NCBI RefSeq assembly: GCF_030816195.1
Contig: NZ_JAUSXS010000001.1
Coordinates: forward strand, 4,239,501-4,303,500
DNA length: 64,000 bases
Direction of reading: 5' to 3'
Origin: Pseudomonas sp. W4I3
Lineage (GTDB): Bacteria; Pseudomonadota; Gammaproteobacteria; Pseudomonadales; Pseudomonadaceae
The notes below the pieces were generated by a model. That model was not told where the DNA came from, ran no database searches, and saw only the letters and a list, made by a program, of their open reading frames with translations. Position numbers and translations under genes: made by a program. This document shows positions 33,542-43,483 of the stretch, piece after piece; positions within the stretch are counted from its first letter, which is position 1; each line of letters begins with the position of its first letter.

Positions 33542-36500
33542 TCAGATTCGGCGTCGGCGGTTGAGTGCGGGGATGGCGGTTTCGGGTGCTTGCACGCGCT
33601 GCACGTGCGCCACTGTGCGCGCCGCCAGTTGTGCCAGTGTCGGCTGACTGAACAGGGTGCGGGCATCCACTTCCAGCCCGGCCTTGCGCAGGCGTGCCAC
33701 CAGGTTCACCGCCAGCAGCGAGTGCCCGCCGAGTTCGAAGAAGTGGTCGTGGCGCCCTACCCGTTCCAGCTTCAGCACCTGCGCCCAGATCGTCGCCATC
33801 AGGTTTTCCACTTCGCCTTGCGGGGCTTCATAGGCGCGGCTCACCACGGCGTCCAGGCCGGGTTCCGGCAGGGCCTTGCGGTCGAGTTTGCCGGCCGGGT
33901 TGAGCGGCAGTGCGTCGAGTTGCACGAAGGCGGCCGGCACCATGTATTCGGGTAATTGCTCCAGTACATGGGCGCGCAATGAGTCCAGGCTAGGGGCCGG
34001 CTCGCGCAGGGTGAAGTAGGCGATCAGGCGCTCGTCACGAATCAGCACCGCCACTTCTCGCAACGCGGGGTGGGCGGCCAGGCGCGCTTCGATTTCGCCC
34101 AGCTCCAGACGCACGCCGCGCAGTTTGACCTGGAAGTCATTACGGCCGAGGAACTCCAGGTTGCCGTCCGGCAGGTAACGCACCACGTCACCAGTGCGAT
34201 ACAGCCGGTCACCCGCGACGAAGGGGCTGTCGATGAAGCGTTCGGCGCTCATCTGGGGCAGGCCCAGGTAGCCCCGAGCCACGCCGACCCCGCCGATGTG
34301 CAGTTGGCCGCTGATGCCCATCGGCACGGGCGCGTCGTGTTCATCCAGCACATACAGGCGGGTGTTGTTGATCGCCCTGCCTATCGGCAGTTGCAGCGCG
34401 GGCACGGGCGCGCCCGGTTCCAGGGTCCATGCGCTGCTGTCCACCGTGGCTTCGGTAGGCCCGTAGACGTTGTGCAACCGCACGCCGGGCAAGCGCGCCT
34501 GCACCCCGCGCGCCAGGGCTTCGGTCAGCTCGCCACCGCCGCACAGTATGTCGGTGAGGCTGGTGCACAGGGCTGACGCTTGCAATTCAAGAAACTGTTG
34601 CAACATTGCCGGCACAAACTTGATCACGCTGATGTGCTGCTCGCGGATCAGCTGTGCCAGGTACGCCGGTTCTCGATGCCCGTCGGGCCGCGCCAGCACC
34701 AGGCGCATGCCTTGGGTCAGCGGCCAGAACAGTTCCCACACCGAACCGTCGAAACTGAACGGCGCGCGTTGCAACAAGGCGCCGCCTGGGGCCTGCGGGC
34801 ATAGCCGCGCGCCCCAGTGCATCAGGTTGCCCAGGCCGCGATGCTCGATCATCACCCCCTTGGGGGTGCCAGTGGAGCCGGAGGTGTACATCACGTAGGC
34901 TAGGTGATTCATGGTCAAACCCGGCACCACGGGGTTGTCGCTCGGTGCCTGGTGCCAGGTGCATTGGTCGAAATCGATCACTGGCAGCGCAACGTCCTGC
35001 ACCCGGTCACGGGTGGCGGCGTGTAGCAGCAGCGCCACCGGCTGACTGTCTTGCAGCATGTAGGCCAGGCGCTCGCGGGGGTAGCCTGGGTCCAGCGGCA
35101 CATAGGCGCCGCCTGCCTTGAGAATCCCCAGCAAGCCCACCACCAGGTCCAGCCCGCGTTCGACGCACAGCGCCACCCGCGCATCCGGCTGTACGCCGCG
35201 CTCGCGCAGGTGGAAGGCCAGTTGATTGGCGCGCTGGTTGAGTTCGTGATAGGTCAGTTGTTGCACACCCGCCTGCACTGCCACGGCATCCGGCCTGTGC
35301 CGCGCCTGGGCTTCGAACAGCGCCTGCACAGTGAGGGTGTCGGGGTAGTCGACAGCGGTAGCGTTGAAGTCCACCAGCAATGTCTGCAACTCGTGGGCGG
35401 GCAGCACCGGCACCTCGCGCAACGGGGTGGCGGGCGCCTGCTCCAGCGCGTCGACCAGGCCGTTGAGCGCGGTGTCGAGGTAACCCAGCACACGTTCAGC
35501 CCCCACTTTGCGCGGCGCCTTGGCCTTGAGCCGCAAGCCGCTGGCGATGTCGTCCACGGTGAGCATCAGCGGGTAACTGAGGATGTCCTCGCTGCTGAGC
35601 AAGGCGATGCCCGGCACCAGTTTCAGGTCTGGCTCGGCGCTGGTGTGACGGTAGTTGAGCAGGCTGTTGAACAGCGGCGCGACGCTGCTGCAGCGCTGGG
35701 CCAGCGCCAAAGACGCTTGCTCATGCGCAAGCAAGGCGCTCAGTTGGGTGTGGGTGTCCGTCACGGCCGCCACCACGCTTTGCCCGGCCAGGCGCAGGCG
35801 CAGCGGCAGGGTGTTGATGAACATGCCCAGGGCGCGATCCGCCCCCTCGCCGGCTTGCAGTCGGCCGAGCAACACGGTGCCGAACACCACGTCATCGCGG
35901 CTTGCGACGCGGCTGAGCACCTGGGCCCACGCCAGGTGGAACAGGCTGGCGACGCTCACTCCAACAGCGCGGGCCTGGGCCCGTAGTCGCTGGTTGAGCG
36001 ACTCGTCCACCGCTTGCACGAATTCTTCGATGTCAGCCCGCTCCGCCTGGCGTTCCTGCAAGCCAAAGGCCAGGGTCGGTGCGTCCACATCCGCCAGGCG
36101 CTCACGAAAGAACACCTCATGTGCCGCTTGCCGCTGCAGTGAACGGGTCTGCGCGACCACGTTGCGATACGGCACCGGCACCGGCAACTGCGCGTGCTGC
36201 CCCAGCAGATGGGCGCGAATTTCGTCCACCAACACGGCCGTCGACGTGGCGTCGTTGACCAGGTGATGGAAGCGCAATCTGGCGACCCAGCGCGAGTGAT
36301 GCGGTTCTTCGGCGTAGTCCAGAGCCATCAGCGGTGCGCGGCGCAAGTCCAGCGGCGGGGTGTGTTCACGCAGCGGTTCGACCGGCAACCGCGCTTGGCG
36401 CCACACCACTTGCATCGGTTGATCAAGGGCATCCCAAACCAGGCTGGTGCGCAGGATGTCGTGGCGGTCGATGACCTGTTGCAGCGCCTGGGCAAACGCA

Positions 36501-39500
36501 TCCAACTGTTCGCGGCGCGCAAAGCAGAACAGCGCATGCTGCTGGTACGGGTCGCGCTCATCGGTAATGTGGTGGTAGAGCAAGCCTTCCTGCAATGGCG
36601 CCAGCGGGTAGATCTCCTGCACGTTGGCGGCGCCACCGGGGATGCTGGCGACGATGCGCTCCAGACTAGGCTCGTCAAGGTCGGCCAGGGCCAGCATGTC
36701 GGCCGTGATCCGCGTGCAACCGGTGGGGATGCGATTGGCCGGCACCGCCACTTCGCTGCCGACACTGGCCGCCGCCAGCGCTGCCAGGGTGGGCTGGCCG
36801 AACAACACTTGCACGTCGGCCTGCAGGCCGGCCTCGCGCATGCGCTGCACCAGTTGCACCGCCAGCAGCGAGTGGCCGCCCAGTTCAAAAAAATGGTCCT
36901 GCCTGCCAACCTGTTGCACCTGCAGCAACTCGGCCCAGATCTGCGCCAAGGTGGCTTCGACGCCCTCGTGGGGCGCCTCATAGCGGCGGGTGACGAAGGC
37001 CTGCTGAGTGGGTGCCGGCAGCGCCTTGCGGTCGAGCTTGCCATTGGCGGTGAGCGGCAACGCATCAAGGCGCACGTAGGCCGCCGGCAGCATGTAATCG
37101 GGCAGCGAGGCTTGCAGGTGCGCGCGAAGGGCTTCGATTTGCAGAGGCTGGTGCTGGATGAACCAGGCCAGCAATTGCCCGTCACGAAACTCCACCACGG
37201 TGGCCTTGATCAAGGGATGCGTGGCCAGGGCCGATTCGATTTCCCCGAGTTCGATCCGCACGCCACGAATTTTCACCTGGTCGTCGTTGCGCCCCAGGTA
37301 CTCCAGCGTGCCGTCCGCCAGCCAGCGCGCCAGGTCCCCGCTGCGGTACATGCGGCCACCGTTGAACGGGTCGTCGAGAAAACGTTCGGCACTCAGGTCG
37401 GGGCGATTCAAGTAACCACGCGCCACGCCCTTGCCACCGACGTACACCTCCCCCGCCGTGCCAATCGGCACCGGCCGTTGTTGTGCGTCCAGCAGGTACA
37501 CGCGGGCGTTGGCGATGGGCGCGCCGATGTGCAACGGCTGGCCGGCCTCAACGCGCCCCGAGGTGGCGACCACGGTGGCTTCGGTGGGGCCATAGTTGTT
37601 GATCACGTCGAACGTCTGCGCCCGATTGAACCCGCGCAGGCGGTCGCCGCCGATCAGCAAGGTGCGCAAGGTGGGGTGCGCAAGGTGTTGGCTGAACGCG
37701 TATTCGGCCACGGGCGTGGGCAGGAAACACACGTCCAGCGGCTGGCTGCGCCACCAGTCGAGCAGCCCATCGATATCTTCCGCGCCGTCATGCACGGGCG
37801 GCAGGTGCAGGGTCGCGCCCACGCACAGCGCCGGCCAGACCTCCCAGGCCATCGCGTCGAAACCAAACCCGGCGACACTCGCGGTGTGGCTGCCCGCGTG
37901 CAGATCAAAGGCCTGGCAATGCCAGTCCACCAGGTTGGACACGCTGTGGTGTTCGACCATCACGCCCTTGGGCAAGCCCGTGGAGCCGGAGGTGTAGATC
38001 ACATAGGCGAGGTTGGACGCCGTCACCGGGGCCTGCGGGTTGCTGTCGCTGCCGGGGCCACTGCAAGGCTCCAGCGCAAGCACCGGCACCTGCAACGGCG
38101 GCAGGCGCTGCAGCAAGTCGGGCTGGGCCAGCACTGCCACGGGCGCGCTGTCGTGCAGCAGGTAGTTCACGCGTTCGGTGGGGTGCGCCGGGTCTATCGG
38201 CACGTAGCAGGCGCCGGCCTTGAGCACCGCCAGCAACCCTGCCAGGGTGTCCAGGCCGCGCCGCGCCAGCACCGCCACGCGGTCATCCGGCTGCAGGCCA
38301 AGGGCCAACAGTCGATGGGCCAGCGCATTGGCTCGGCGGTTGAGTTGGGCATACGTCAGTTCCTGCCCCTGGTATACCGCCGCGACGGCCTGCGGTGTGC
38401 GCTCGGCCTGAGCCTCGATACGCCCGTGCAGGGTCTGCGGCGTGGCGTTGGGTTGCGCGGTGGCATTCCATTGCTGCAACAAGGCCTGGTCCTGTGGCGT
38501 CAACAGATCAAACTCGCCCACCGTGAGCGTGGTGTCGGCCAGGCCCTGCTGCAACAACCCGGTCACGCACTGCGCCAACGCCTGCACTTCATGATGCTCA
38601 AAGTACGCCTCGTTATAGACGCAATGCAGGCACGCGGTGTCCTGATAACGGTTGCTACGCAGGTGGATCGCTATCGGCAGCGGTTCATGGTGGTTGGACA
38701 CCTTGATCGCACGGGCCTGCACCTGGCCGTAGCGCAGGTCATGGTCGTCCTGCTCGAACGACACCGACAGGTCGAACAACTGGCCACGGTCCGTACGCCG
38801 CAGCCCCAGCTCGCGGTTCATCTCGCTCAGGGGGAAACGCTGGTGGCGAAAGTCCTGCTTGAGCTGGTCGCGCACTCCGCGCACCACCTCGCTGAAACTC
38901 AAGGCCTCGCTGAATTGAAAACGTACCGCGCTGACCTGGGCGAACATGCCGACCGTGGCGCGAAAGCGCGCGTTGGAGCGGTTGAGAATCGGCAGCCCCA
39001 CCACCCATTCACTGCGCTGGCTGGTACGGGTGAAATACACATACAGCGCCGCCAGCAACACATGGAACGCCGACGCCTGGTAGCGGTTGGCGACGTGTTC
39101 CATACGGTTGAGCAGTGCCACCTCAAAGGCTTGCACACAGGTGTTGCTCGCGGCTCTGGCGGTGTGCCTTGGGGTGAGCAGCGGCTCGGGCAGCACTTGG
39201 TATTTATCCAGCCAATAGTCACGGTCGCGGGCGCAGCGGGCGGATTGAAGGTAGCGCTGGTCGGTGTCGATGAAGTCGATATAGGACGGCGCCAGCACGT
39301 GCGTTTGCCCGCCGCGCTGCAGGCTGGTGTACAGCTGGGCGAGGGATTGCAGCATCTGACCGAACCCCCAGCCGTCGAGGATCAGGTGATGGGCCTGGGT
39401 GCCGAGGCGGTAATGGTCGTCGTCGAGCTTGACCAGGAAAAAGCGAAACAGCGGCTCGCCACTCAGTGCATAGGGCCGGGCCATTTGCGCCTGCATCAAG

Positions 39501-39814
39501 GCCTGGGCTGCGGCCTCACGGTCGGGCAGCCCGCTGAAATCGTACTGCGCCACGTCCACCGCCCAGTCGGCGGTGAAGGTCTGTCGGGGCAAGCCGTGGG
39601 TGTCGGTGTGCAACTGGGTGCGCAAGGCATCGTGCCGTGCCACCAGCAGCTCGACCGCACGCTGGATCAGCTCGGGTGCGATGGCGCCGGCCAGATCAAC
39701 ATAGCCGCCGATGTTGTACAACGGCGAATCGCCGGCGCGCAGTTGGTCGAGCCAGATGTCCTGTTGTGCGGCGGTGAGGGGGAAGCTGGCCGGCAGACTG
39801 GAAAGTTGCGTCAT
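33542..39814 (-). CDS. viscA: Two-module NRPS, viscosin-type lipopeptide starter synthetase
   Basis: A 2090-residue synthetase, order C-A-T-C-A-T. First C domain: HHLILDGWG near residue 143. First A domain: YTSGSTG near 608; its pocket reads D-A-W-F-L-G-N-V-V-K, the known leucine code. First carrier: GGHSLL near 981. Second C domain begins YPLAPLQEGLLYHH and carries an upstream PGGAANVQEIYPL stretch, as in dual condensation/epimerisation domains; its active motif is HHLVNDA. Second A domain pocket reads about D-G-W-K-L-G-V-V-D-K; Lys at the fourth position suits an acidic substrate (Glu/Asp). It ends with a carrier domain near 2030 and no thioesterase. Size, Leu first, and LuxR and NodT neighbours match ViscA/MassA/WlpA. 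ATG at 39814 follows AAGGA. Confidence 0.82.
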   Translation of the reverse strand: MTQLSSLPASFPLTAAQQDIWLDQLRAGDSPLYNIGGYVDLAGAIAPELIQRAVELLVARHDALRTQLHTDTHGLPRQTFTADWAVDVAQYDFSGLPDREAAAQALMQAQMARPYALSGEPLFRFFLVKLDDDHYRLGTQAHHLILDGWGFGQMLQSLAQLYTSLQRGGQTHVLAPSYIDFIDTDQRYLQSARCARDRDYWLDKYQVLPEPLLTPRHTARAASNTCVQAFEVALLNRMEHVANRYQASAFHVLLAALYVYFTRTSQRSEWVVGLPILNRSNARFRATVGMFAQVSAVRFQFSEALSFSEVVRGVRDQLKQDFRHQRFPLSEMNRELGLRRTDRGQLFDLSVSFEQDDHDLRYGQVQARAIKVSNHHEPLPIAIHLRSNRYQDTACLHCVYNEAYFEHHEVQALAQCVTGLLQQGLADTTLTVGEFDLLTPQDQALLQQWNATAQPNATPQTLHGRIEAQAERTPQAVAAVYQGQELTYAQLNRRANALAHRLLALGLQPDDRVAVLARRGLDTLAGLLAVLKAGACYVPIDPAHPTERVNYLLHDSAPVAVLAQPDLLQRLPPLQVPVLALEPCSGPGSDSNPQAPVTASNLAYVIYTSGSTGLPKGVMVEHHSVSNLVDWHCQAFDLHAGSHTASVAGFGFDAMAWEVWPALCVGATLHLPPVHDGAEDIDGLLDWWRSQPLDVCFLPTPVAEYAFSQHLAHPTLRTLLIGGDRLRGFNRAQTFDVINNYGPTEATVVATSGRVEAGQPLHIGAPIANARVYLLDAQQRPVPIGTAGEVYVGGKGVARGYLNRPDLSAERFLDDPFNGGRMYRSGDLARWLADGTLEYLGRNDDQVKIRGVRIELGEIESALATHPLIKATVVEFRDGQLLAWFIQHQPLQIEALRAHLQASLPDYMLPAAYVRLDALPLTANGKLDRKALPAPTQQAFVTRRYEAPHEGVEATLAQIWAELLQVQQVGRQDHFFELGGHSLLAVQLVQRMREAGLQADVQVLFGQPTLAALAAASVGSEVAVPANRIPTGCTRITADMLALADLDEPSLERIVASIPGGAANVQEIYPLAPLQEGLLYHHITDERDPYQQHALFCFARREQLDAFAQALQQVIDRHDILRTSLVWDALDQPMQVVWRQARLPVEPLREHTPPLDLRRAPLMALDYAEEPHHSRWVARLRFHHLVNDATSTAVLVDEIRAHLLGQHAQLPVPVPYRNVVAQTRSLQRQAAHEVFFRERLADVDAPTLAFGLQERQAERADIEEFVQAVDESLNQRLRAQARAVGVSVASLFHLAWAQVLSRVASRDDVVFGTVLLGRLQAGEGADRALGMFINTLPLRLRLAGQSVVAAVTDTHTQLSALLAHEQASLALAQRCSSVAPLFNSLLNYRHTSAEPDLKLVPGIALLSSEDILSYPLMLTVDDIASGLRLKAKAPRKVGAERVLGYLDTALNGLVDALEQAPATPLREVPVLPAHELQTLLVDFNATAVDYPDTLTVQALFEAQARHRPDAVAVQAGVQQLTYHELNQRANQLAFHLRERGVQPDARVALCVERGLDLVVGLLGILKAGGAYVPLDPGYPRERLAYMLQDSQPVALLLHAATRDRVQDVALPVIDFDQCTWHQAPSDNPVVPGLTMNHLAYVMYTSGSTGTPKGVMIEHRGLGNLMHWGARLCPQAPGGALLQRAPFSFDGSVWELFWPLTQGMRLVLARPDGHREPAYLAQLIREQHISVIKFVPAMLQQFLELQASALCTSLTDILCGGGELTEALARGVQARLPGVRLHNVYGPTEATVDSSAWTLEPGAPVPALQLPIGRAINNTRLYVLDEHDAPVPMGISGQLHIGGVGVARGYLGLPQMSAERFIDSPFVAGDRLYRTGDVVRYLPDGNLEFLGRNDFQVKLRGVRLELGEIEARLAAHPALREVAVLIRDERLIAYFTLREPAPSLDSLRAHVLEQLPEYMVPAAFVQLDALPLNPAGKLDRKALPEPGLDAVVSRAYEAPQGEVENLMATIWAQVLKLERVGRHDHFFELGGHSLLAVNLVARLRKAGLEVDARTLFSQPTLAQLAARTVAHVQRVQAPETAIPALNRRRRI

Positions 39815-40297
39815 AAGATCCTTCTCATGGGGGTCAGGCACTGGCCGCGCAGGGTCGCCCATTACCACGAATCAGCCGGATTTGAGCATGCGGCTGGGGT
39901 GGCGTCTGACACCCGAAACCCGGACATCCAAACGGATAGAAACGGGCTTGGCTGGGGGTTCACTGCTGAAACGATTAAAGGCTTGTAGGAAATTGACTAC
40001 AAGCGGCCGACGTTAAATTTGAAAAATATTTTTGAATTTTTATATTTATATTTAATTTCAATGAGTTAGACATAGATAAATATCGCGACCTGTTTGTCGT
40101 GCAGCGAATTATCCGTAGGAAACGTCGAATTAATGACGCGGACTTTATGGCAGCGTATGTCCCTCGTTTCCGCTACATACGTAGGATAAATCGATATGGC
40201 TAAATGAAATCTCGAACGCCGAGTTACGTTCAAGCAGTACGGAGCGCCCCGAACAGACCCCGGGCACCCGTTGACGGTTTTCGACATCAAGGATGAG
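39815..40297. promoter_or_regulatory. Divergent promoter region between NRPS and LuxR genes
   Basis: About 480 bp without a supported gene. It includes a very AT-rich tract at about 40016-40080, unlike the GC-rich genes around it, and must hold the divergent promoters. No lux-box palindrome was identified by eye. Confidence 0.45.
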
Positions 40298-41098
40298 ATG
40301 GCTATGAGTCTGACCCGTAGTATTGGCGACACCCAAAGCCCACATTTCTACGCCGAAATGGGCGAACTTATTTCAAGCAGCGGCCAGGAAAATTTCGCCG
40401 CCAACATGCTGCACCTGGTGGACAAATGGATACCCATTCATTTGGTGGACCTCAGCGAGTGGAGCCTCGATGAACTGCGTGACAGCGTGCTGGAGATCAA
40501 GCTGCTGGGCAGCGCCGGCCTGAACCAAGACCTGCCCGTGCCCCAGACCTTGCACTCGCTTGACGATCATCCCCTGCTGCGACAAATGCTGCGCATGCAG
40601 GACCCGCTGTTGATCCAGATGAAGGCCAAGGCCGACAGCGCCCACCCGCGTGGCAGTTCGCATCAATGCAACCTGGTCTCGCGCCAGGGCCATCGACGCT
40701 ATGTGATTTCGTTCTACCGCCCGCCCGCCGAACGTGGGTTTTCCCTGGCGCAGCTGTCGTTTCTCAAGTGCCTGTCCGACACCCTGTTGCCGCTGATGGA
40801 GCGCCATGCCCAACTGCTGCGCCAGGCGCCACAGCTCGAAGGGGAGCCTGGGCACACCGTGCTGGAGCAATCGCAATTGCAGCGTGAGTTCTACAAGCGC
40901 TTGTCGCTGAGTGACATCACCCTGTCGGCGCGCGAGCAGGAGGTCTGCCTGGGGCTGTTGACAGGCGGCACCGTGCCGCAGATCGCGGAAAAACTCAGCG
41001 TGAAAAACAGCTCGATTGAAACCTACCTCAAGCGCGCCGCGGCCAAGCTGGGCGTGAGTGGCCGACACGGCTTGGCCAAATGGATGGTGGGCGCCTGA
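40298..41098 (+). CDS. LuxR-type regulator of the lipopeptide locus
   Basis: A 266-residue regulator with a C-terminal LuxR helix-turn-helix (LSAREQEVCLGLLTGGTVPQ, then KLSVKNSSIETYLKRAAAKL). The N-terminal 190 residues do not show the autoinducer-binding pattern, as in the orphan LuxR regulators that flank Pseudomonas lipopeptide genes and activate them. It is divergent from the NRPS gene and overlaps the next gene by 3 bp (TGATG). Start ATG 40298 or 40304; the AAGGA at 40289-40293 fits either poorly. Confidence 0.83.
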   Translation: MAMSLTRSIGDTQSPHFYAEMGELISSSGQENFAANMLHLVDKWIPIHLVDLSEWSLDELRDSVLEIKLLGSAGLNQDLPVPQTLHSLDDHPLLRQMLRMQDPLLIQMKAKADSAHPRGSSHQCNLVSRQGHRRYVISFYRPPAERGFSLAQLSFLKCLSDTLLPLMERHAQLLRQAPQLEGEPGHTVLEQSQLQREFYKRLSLSDITLSAREQEVCLGLLTGGTVPQIAEKLSVKNSSIETYLKRAAAKLGVSGRHGLAKWMVGA

Positions 41099-42522
41099 TG
41101 CACAAACGGACATTCACCGCCGTTGGCGTGGCCTGGATGCTCGGCGGTTGTTCGCTGATTCCAGAGTATCAGCGGCCCGACGCCCCCGTGCCGGCACACT
41201 ATCCCCAAGACGGGGTGTACCGCCAGGCGCAGGCCGGCAGCCTGCTGCCTACAGCGGACTGGCGGCAGCTGTTCCACGACCCGGCGCTGCAACAGTTGAT
41301 TGGCGCCGCATTGGTCAACAACCGCGACCTGCGGGTAGCGACGCTGAATGTGCAGGCGTTCCAGGCGCAGTACCGCATCCAGCGCGCTGACCTGTTCCCG
41401 GCGGTGTCCGCCACGGGGGCCGGCAAACGCCAGAAGTTGCCGGGCAGCGTGACCGGTACCGGCAAGTCGGCGATCACCTCCAGCTATTCCGCGACCCTGG
41501 GCCTGAGCGCTTATGAACTGGACCTGTTCGGCCGCGTTCGCAGCCTCAGCGAACAGGCCATGCTGACTTACCTGGGCACTGAACAGGCCCGCCGTGGCGC
41601 GCAGCTGAGCCTGGTGGCCAACGTCGCCAACGCCTACCTGACTTGGCGTGCCGACCAGGAACTGCTGGCCCTGACCGAGCAGACCCTGGTCGCCAACGAC
41701 CACAGCTGGCAGCTGACCCGGCGCAGCAAAACCGCAGGCAAAGCCTCGGCGTTGGACGTGGTGCAAGCGCGCACCGCCGTAGACAGCACCCGTGCCAACG
41801 TGGCTCGCTACGAACGCCAAGTGGCCCAGGACCTCAACAACCTCACCCTGCTGGTCGGTGGCCCGGTGGATGCAAACCTGCCCTCACGCCCCCTGTCCGA
41901 CGATCTGGTGGCCAGCGTGCCTGCGGGCCTGCCCTCGGACCTGTTACAACGGCGCCCGGACATTCTTGAGGCCGAACTGCAGTTGCAGGCAGCCAACGCC
42001 AATATCGGTGCGGCGCGGGCGGCGTTCTTTCCGTCGATCACGCTCACGGCCAACGCCGGCAGCACCAGCACGCAACTTTCCGGTTTGTTCAAGGGCGGCG
42101 CGGGCACCTGGACGTTTCAGCCGCAAATCAATCTGCCGATCTTCAATGCCGGCAGCCTGCGCGCCAGCCTTGATTACGCCAGGCTGCAGAAGGACATCAC
42201 GGTGGCGCAGTACGAAAAATCCATCCAGACCGCCTTCCAGGAAGTCGCCGATGGCCTCGCGGCGCGCCAGACCTATAACGATCAACTGGACGCGCAACGC
42301 GACTTTGTCGCCGCCAACCAGCGTTATTACGACCTGGCCCAGCACCGCTACCGCAGTGGCGTCGACAGCAACCTGACCTTTCTCGACGCACAGCGCTCAT
42401 TGTTCAGTTCACAGCAGGCGCTGATTGTCGATCGACTGGCGCAACTGGTCGCGCAGGTGAATGTGTATACCGCGCTAGGAGGCGCGTGGGGCGCGCCGCC
42501 GAGCCTGGCGGTCAGCCGCTAG
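41098..42522 (+). CDS. NodT-family outer-membrane efflux lipoprotein
   Basis: A 474-residue TolC-like outer-membrane factor. The N-terminus MHKRTFTAVGVAWMLGGC gives a lipobox with Cys18, followed by SLIPEYQRPD as in NodT/OprM proteins. Two repeats of the outer-membrane efflux family are seen (ELDLFGRVRSLSEQAMLTYL and the later PQINLPIFNAGSLRASLDYA). It would form the exit duct of a tripartite pump, probably for the lipopeptide; no MacA/MacB-type partner lies in the window. Co-transcribed with the LuxR gene. Confidence 0.9.
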   Translation: MHKRTFTAVGVAWMLGGCSLIPEYQRPDAPVPAHYPQDGVYRQAQAGSLLPTADWRQLFHDPALQQLIGAALVNNRDLRVATLNVQAFQAQYRIQRADLFPAVSATGAGKRQKLPGSVTGTGKSAITSSYSATLGLSAYELDLFGRVRSLSEQAMLTYLGTEQARRGAQLSLVANVANAYLTWRADQELLALTEQTLVANDHSWQLTRRSKTAGKASALDVVQARTAVDSTRANVARYERQVAQDLNNLTLLVGGPVDANLPSRPLSDDLVASVPAGLPSDLLQRRPDILEAELQLQAANANIGAARAAFFPSITLTANAGSTSTQLSGLFKGGAGTWTFQPQINLPIFNAGSLRASLDYARLQKDITVAQYEKSIQTAFQEVADGLAARQTYNDQLDAQRDFVAANQRYYDLAQHRYRSGVDSNLTFLDAQRSLFSSQQALIVDRLAQLVAQVNVYTALGGAWGAPPSLAVSR

Positions 42523-43370
42523 AGCAGCTTCAGGCCAACGAGGGGACGACTCCAGTTGTGGTCATCCAGTTGCCGCTTGTCCCCATAACGATCCAGAAAG
42601 CCGTCCACGACCACCATTGAATGAGACCCGCTGACGATCGTGCCGATAGCGCCGTTGCGCAATTCCTCGAGCGCTGCGGGCGCAACGAAGTCCTTCAAGC
42701 CCAGGCGGCGCAGCGCCTGCCCCGGATACTCGCCATCATTCAAGCTGTGCATCGCAGCGGTGAAGCTCTGATCGGCGACACCGTCGTTATTTTCCAGCTG
42801 CGCGCGCTTGGCACTGACTGCGTACAGAAACTGTGCGTTGACCAGCACATCATTGGGCCGGACGGCGCCGAAATTCGCGCCGGTCCTGGCCTGTTTCAAC
42901 TCGTCGTGCGTGATGTCGAGCTTGAAGCCATCACGCATGACGACACGATAGCCGGCGTCGGTGGCGTGAATGGCCTTGTAGATGCCGTGAGGGTTGTGAC
43001 CGAATCTCATCATGGCGGCTTTAATCGCAGATACGGTCACGCAATTGCCTTCGGTCAACTGATAGAAATCCTGGAAAATATCAGGGGGTTTGACGCCGGT
43101 ATTCTGCGGTGTTCCTTTTAGAAACTCGTCGCGATTACCGGTGCGCCGCTCATTCACCGTACTGTTATCGTAAGGCGCGCGTTTTACTTCGACTGTGGGT
43201 TTAAACCGCGCGGACAACAGCGCTAACAAACGCTCCAACTCAGCCACCAGGCGACTTAACTGTTCGGCTGTTCCGGCGGGTGCAGCCTCAATGGAAGAAC
43301 GTGGAGAAATAATCGCATGACTCGCTTCGGCAAAGCCTGCAACAGCATAATTAACATTAGACACTAGCAT
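42519..43370 (-). CDS. Candidate type III effector, papain/calpain-like fold with intact Cys/His
   Basis: About 283 residues, no signal peptide. The central LTEGNCVTVSAIKAAMMRFG puts a Cys at the start of a helix as in papain/calpain-type peptidases, followed by YRVVMRDGFKLDITHDEL and, near the C-terminus, VSGSHSMVVVDGF with a candidate catalytic His. Paralogous to the gene upstream (shared helix with AAxMxxFG, DGFKLxIT and RRLGLKDFV/LSYLGLKEHM blocks). It lies 113 bp after that gene in the same direction, behind one Hrp box. The Ser/polar-rich N-terminus is in line with type III export. Start is uncertain (ATG 43370 or 43385). Family not recognised. Confidence 0.6.
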   Translation of the reverse strand: MLVSNVNYAVAGFAEASHAIISPRSSIEAAPAGTAEQLSRLVAELERLLALLSARFKPTVEVKRAPYDNSTVNERRTGNRDEFLKGTPQNTGVKPPDIFQDFYQLTEGNCVTVSAIKAAMMRFGHNPHGIYKAIHATDAGYRVVMRDGFKLDITHDELKQARTGANFGAVRPNDVLVNAQFLYAVSAKRAQLENNDGVADQSFTAAMHSLNDGEYPGQALRRLGLKDFVAPAALEELRNGAIGTIVSGSHSMVVVDGFLDRYGDKRQLDDHNWSRPLVGLKLL

Positions 43371-43483
43371 CTCAATCACTCGCATAACGGGCTTGAAAAA
43401 GGCGCACGAGACGTCAGCGCCATGAACATGAAGGCCCCGTGTTTTAATCAAATAAACAGCTTTAGAAAGTGGTCTGACTCGAC

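Noticed and set aside
36194..39988. A 1264-codon open frame on the + strand
   Set aside because: It lies fully antisense to the NRPS gene; GC-rich third positions keep the opposite frame open. No recognisable protein motif.
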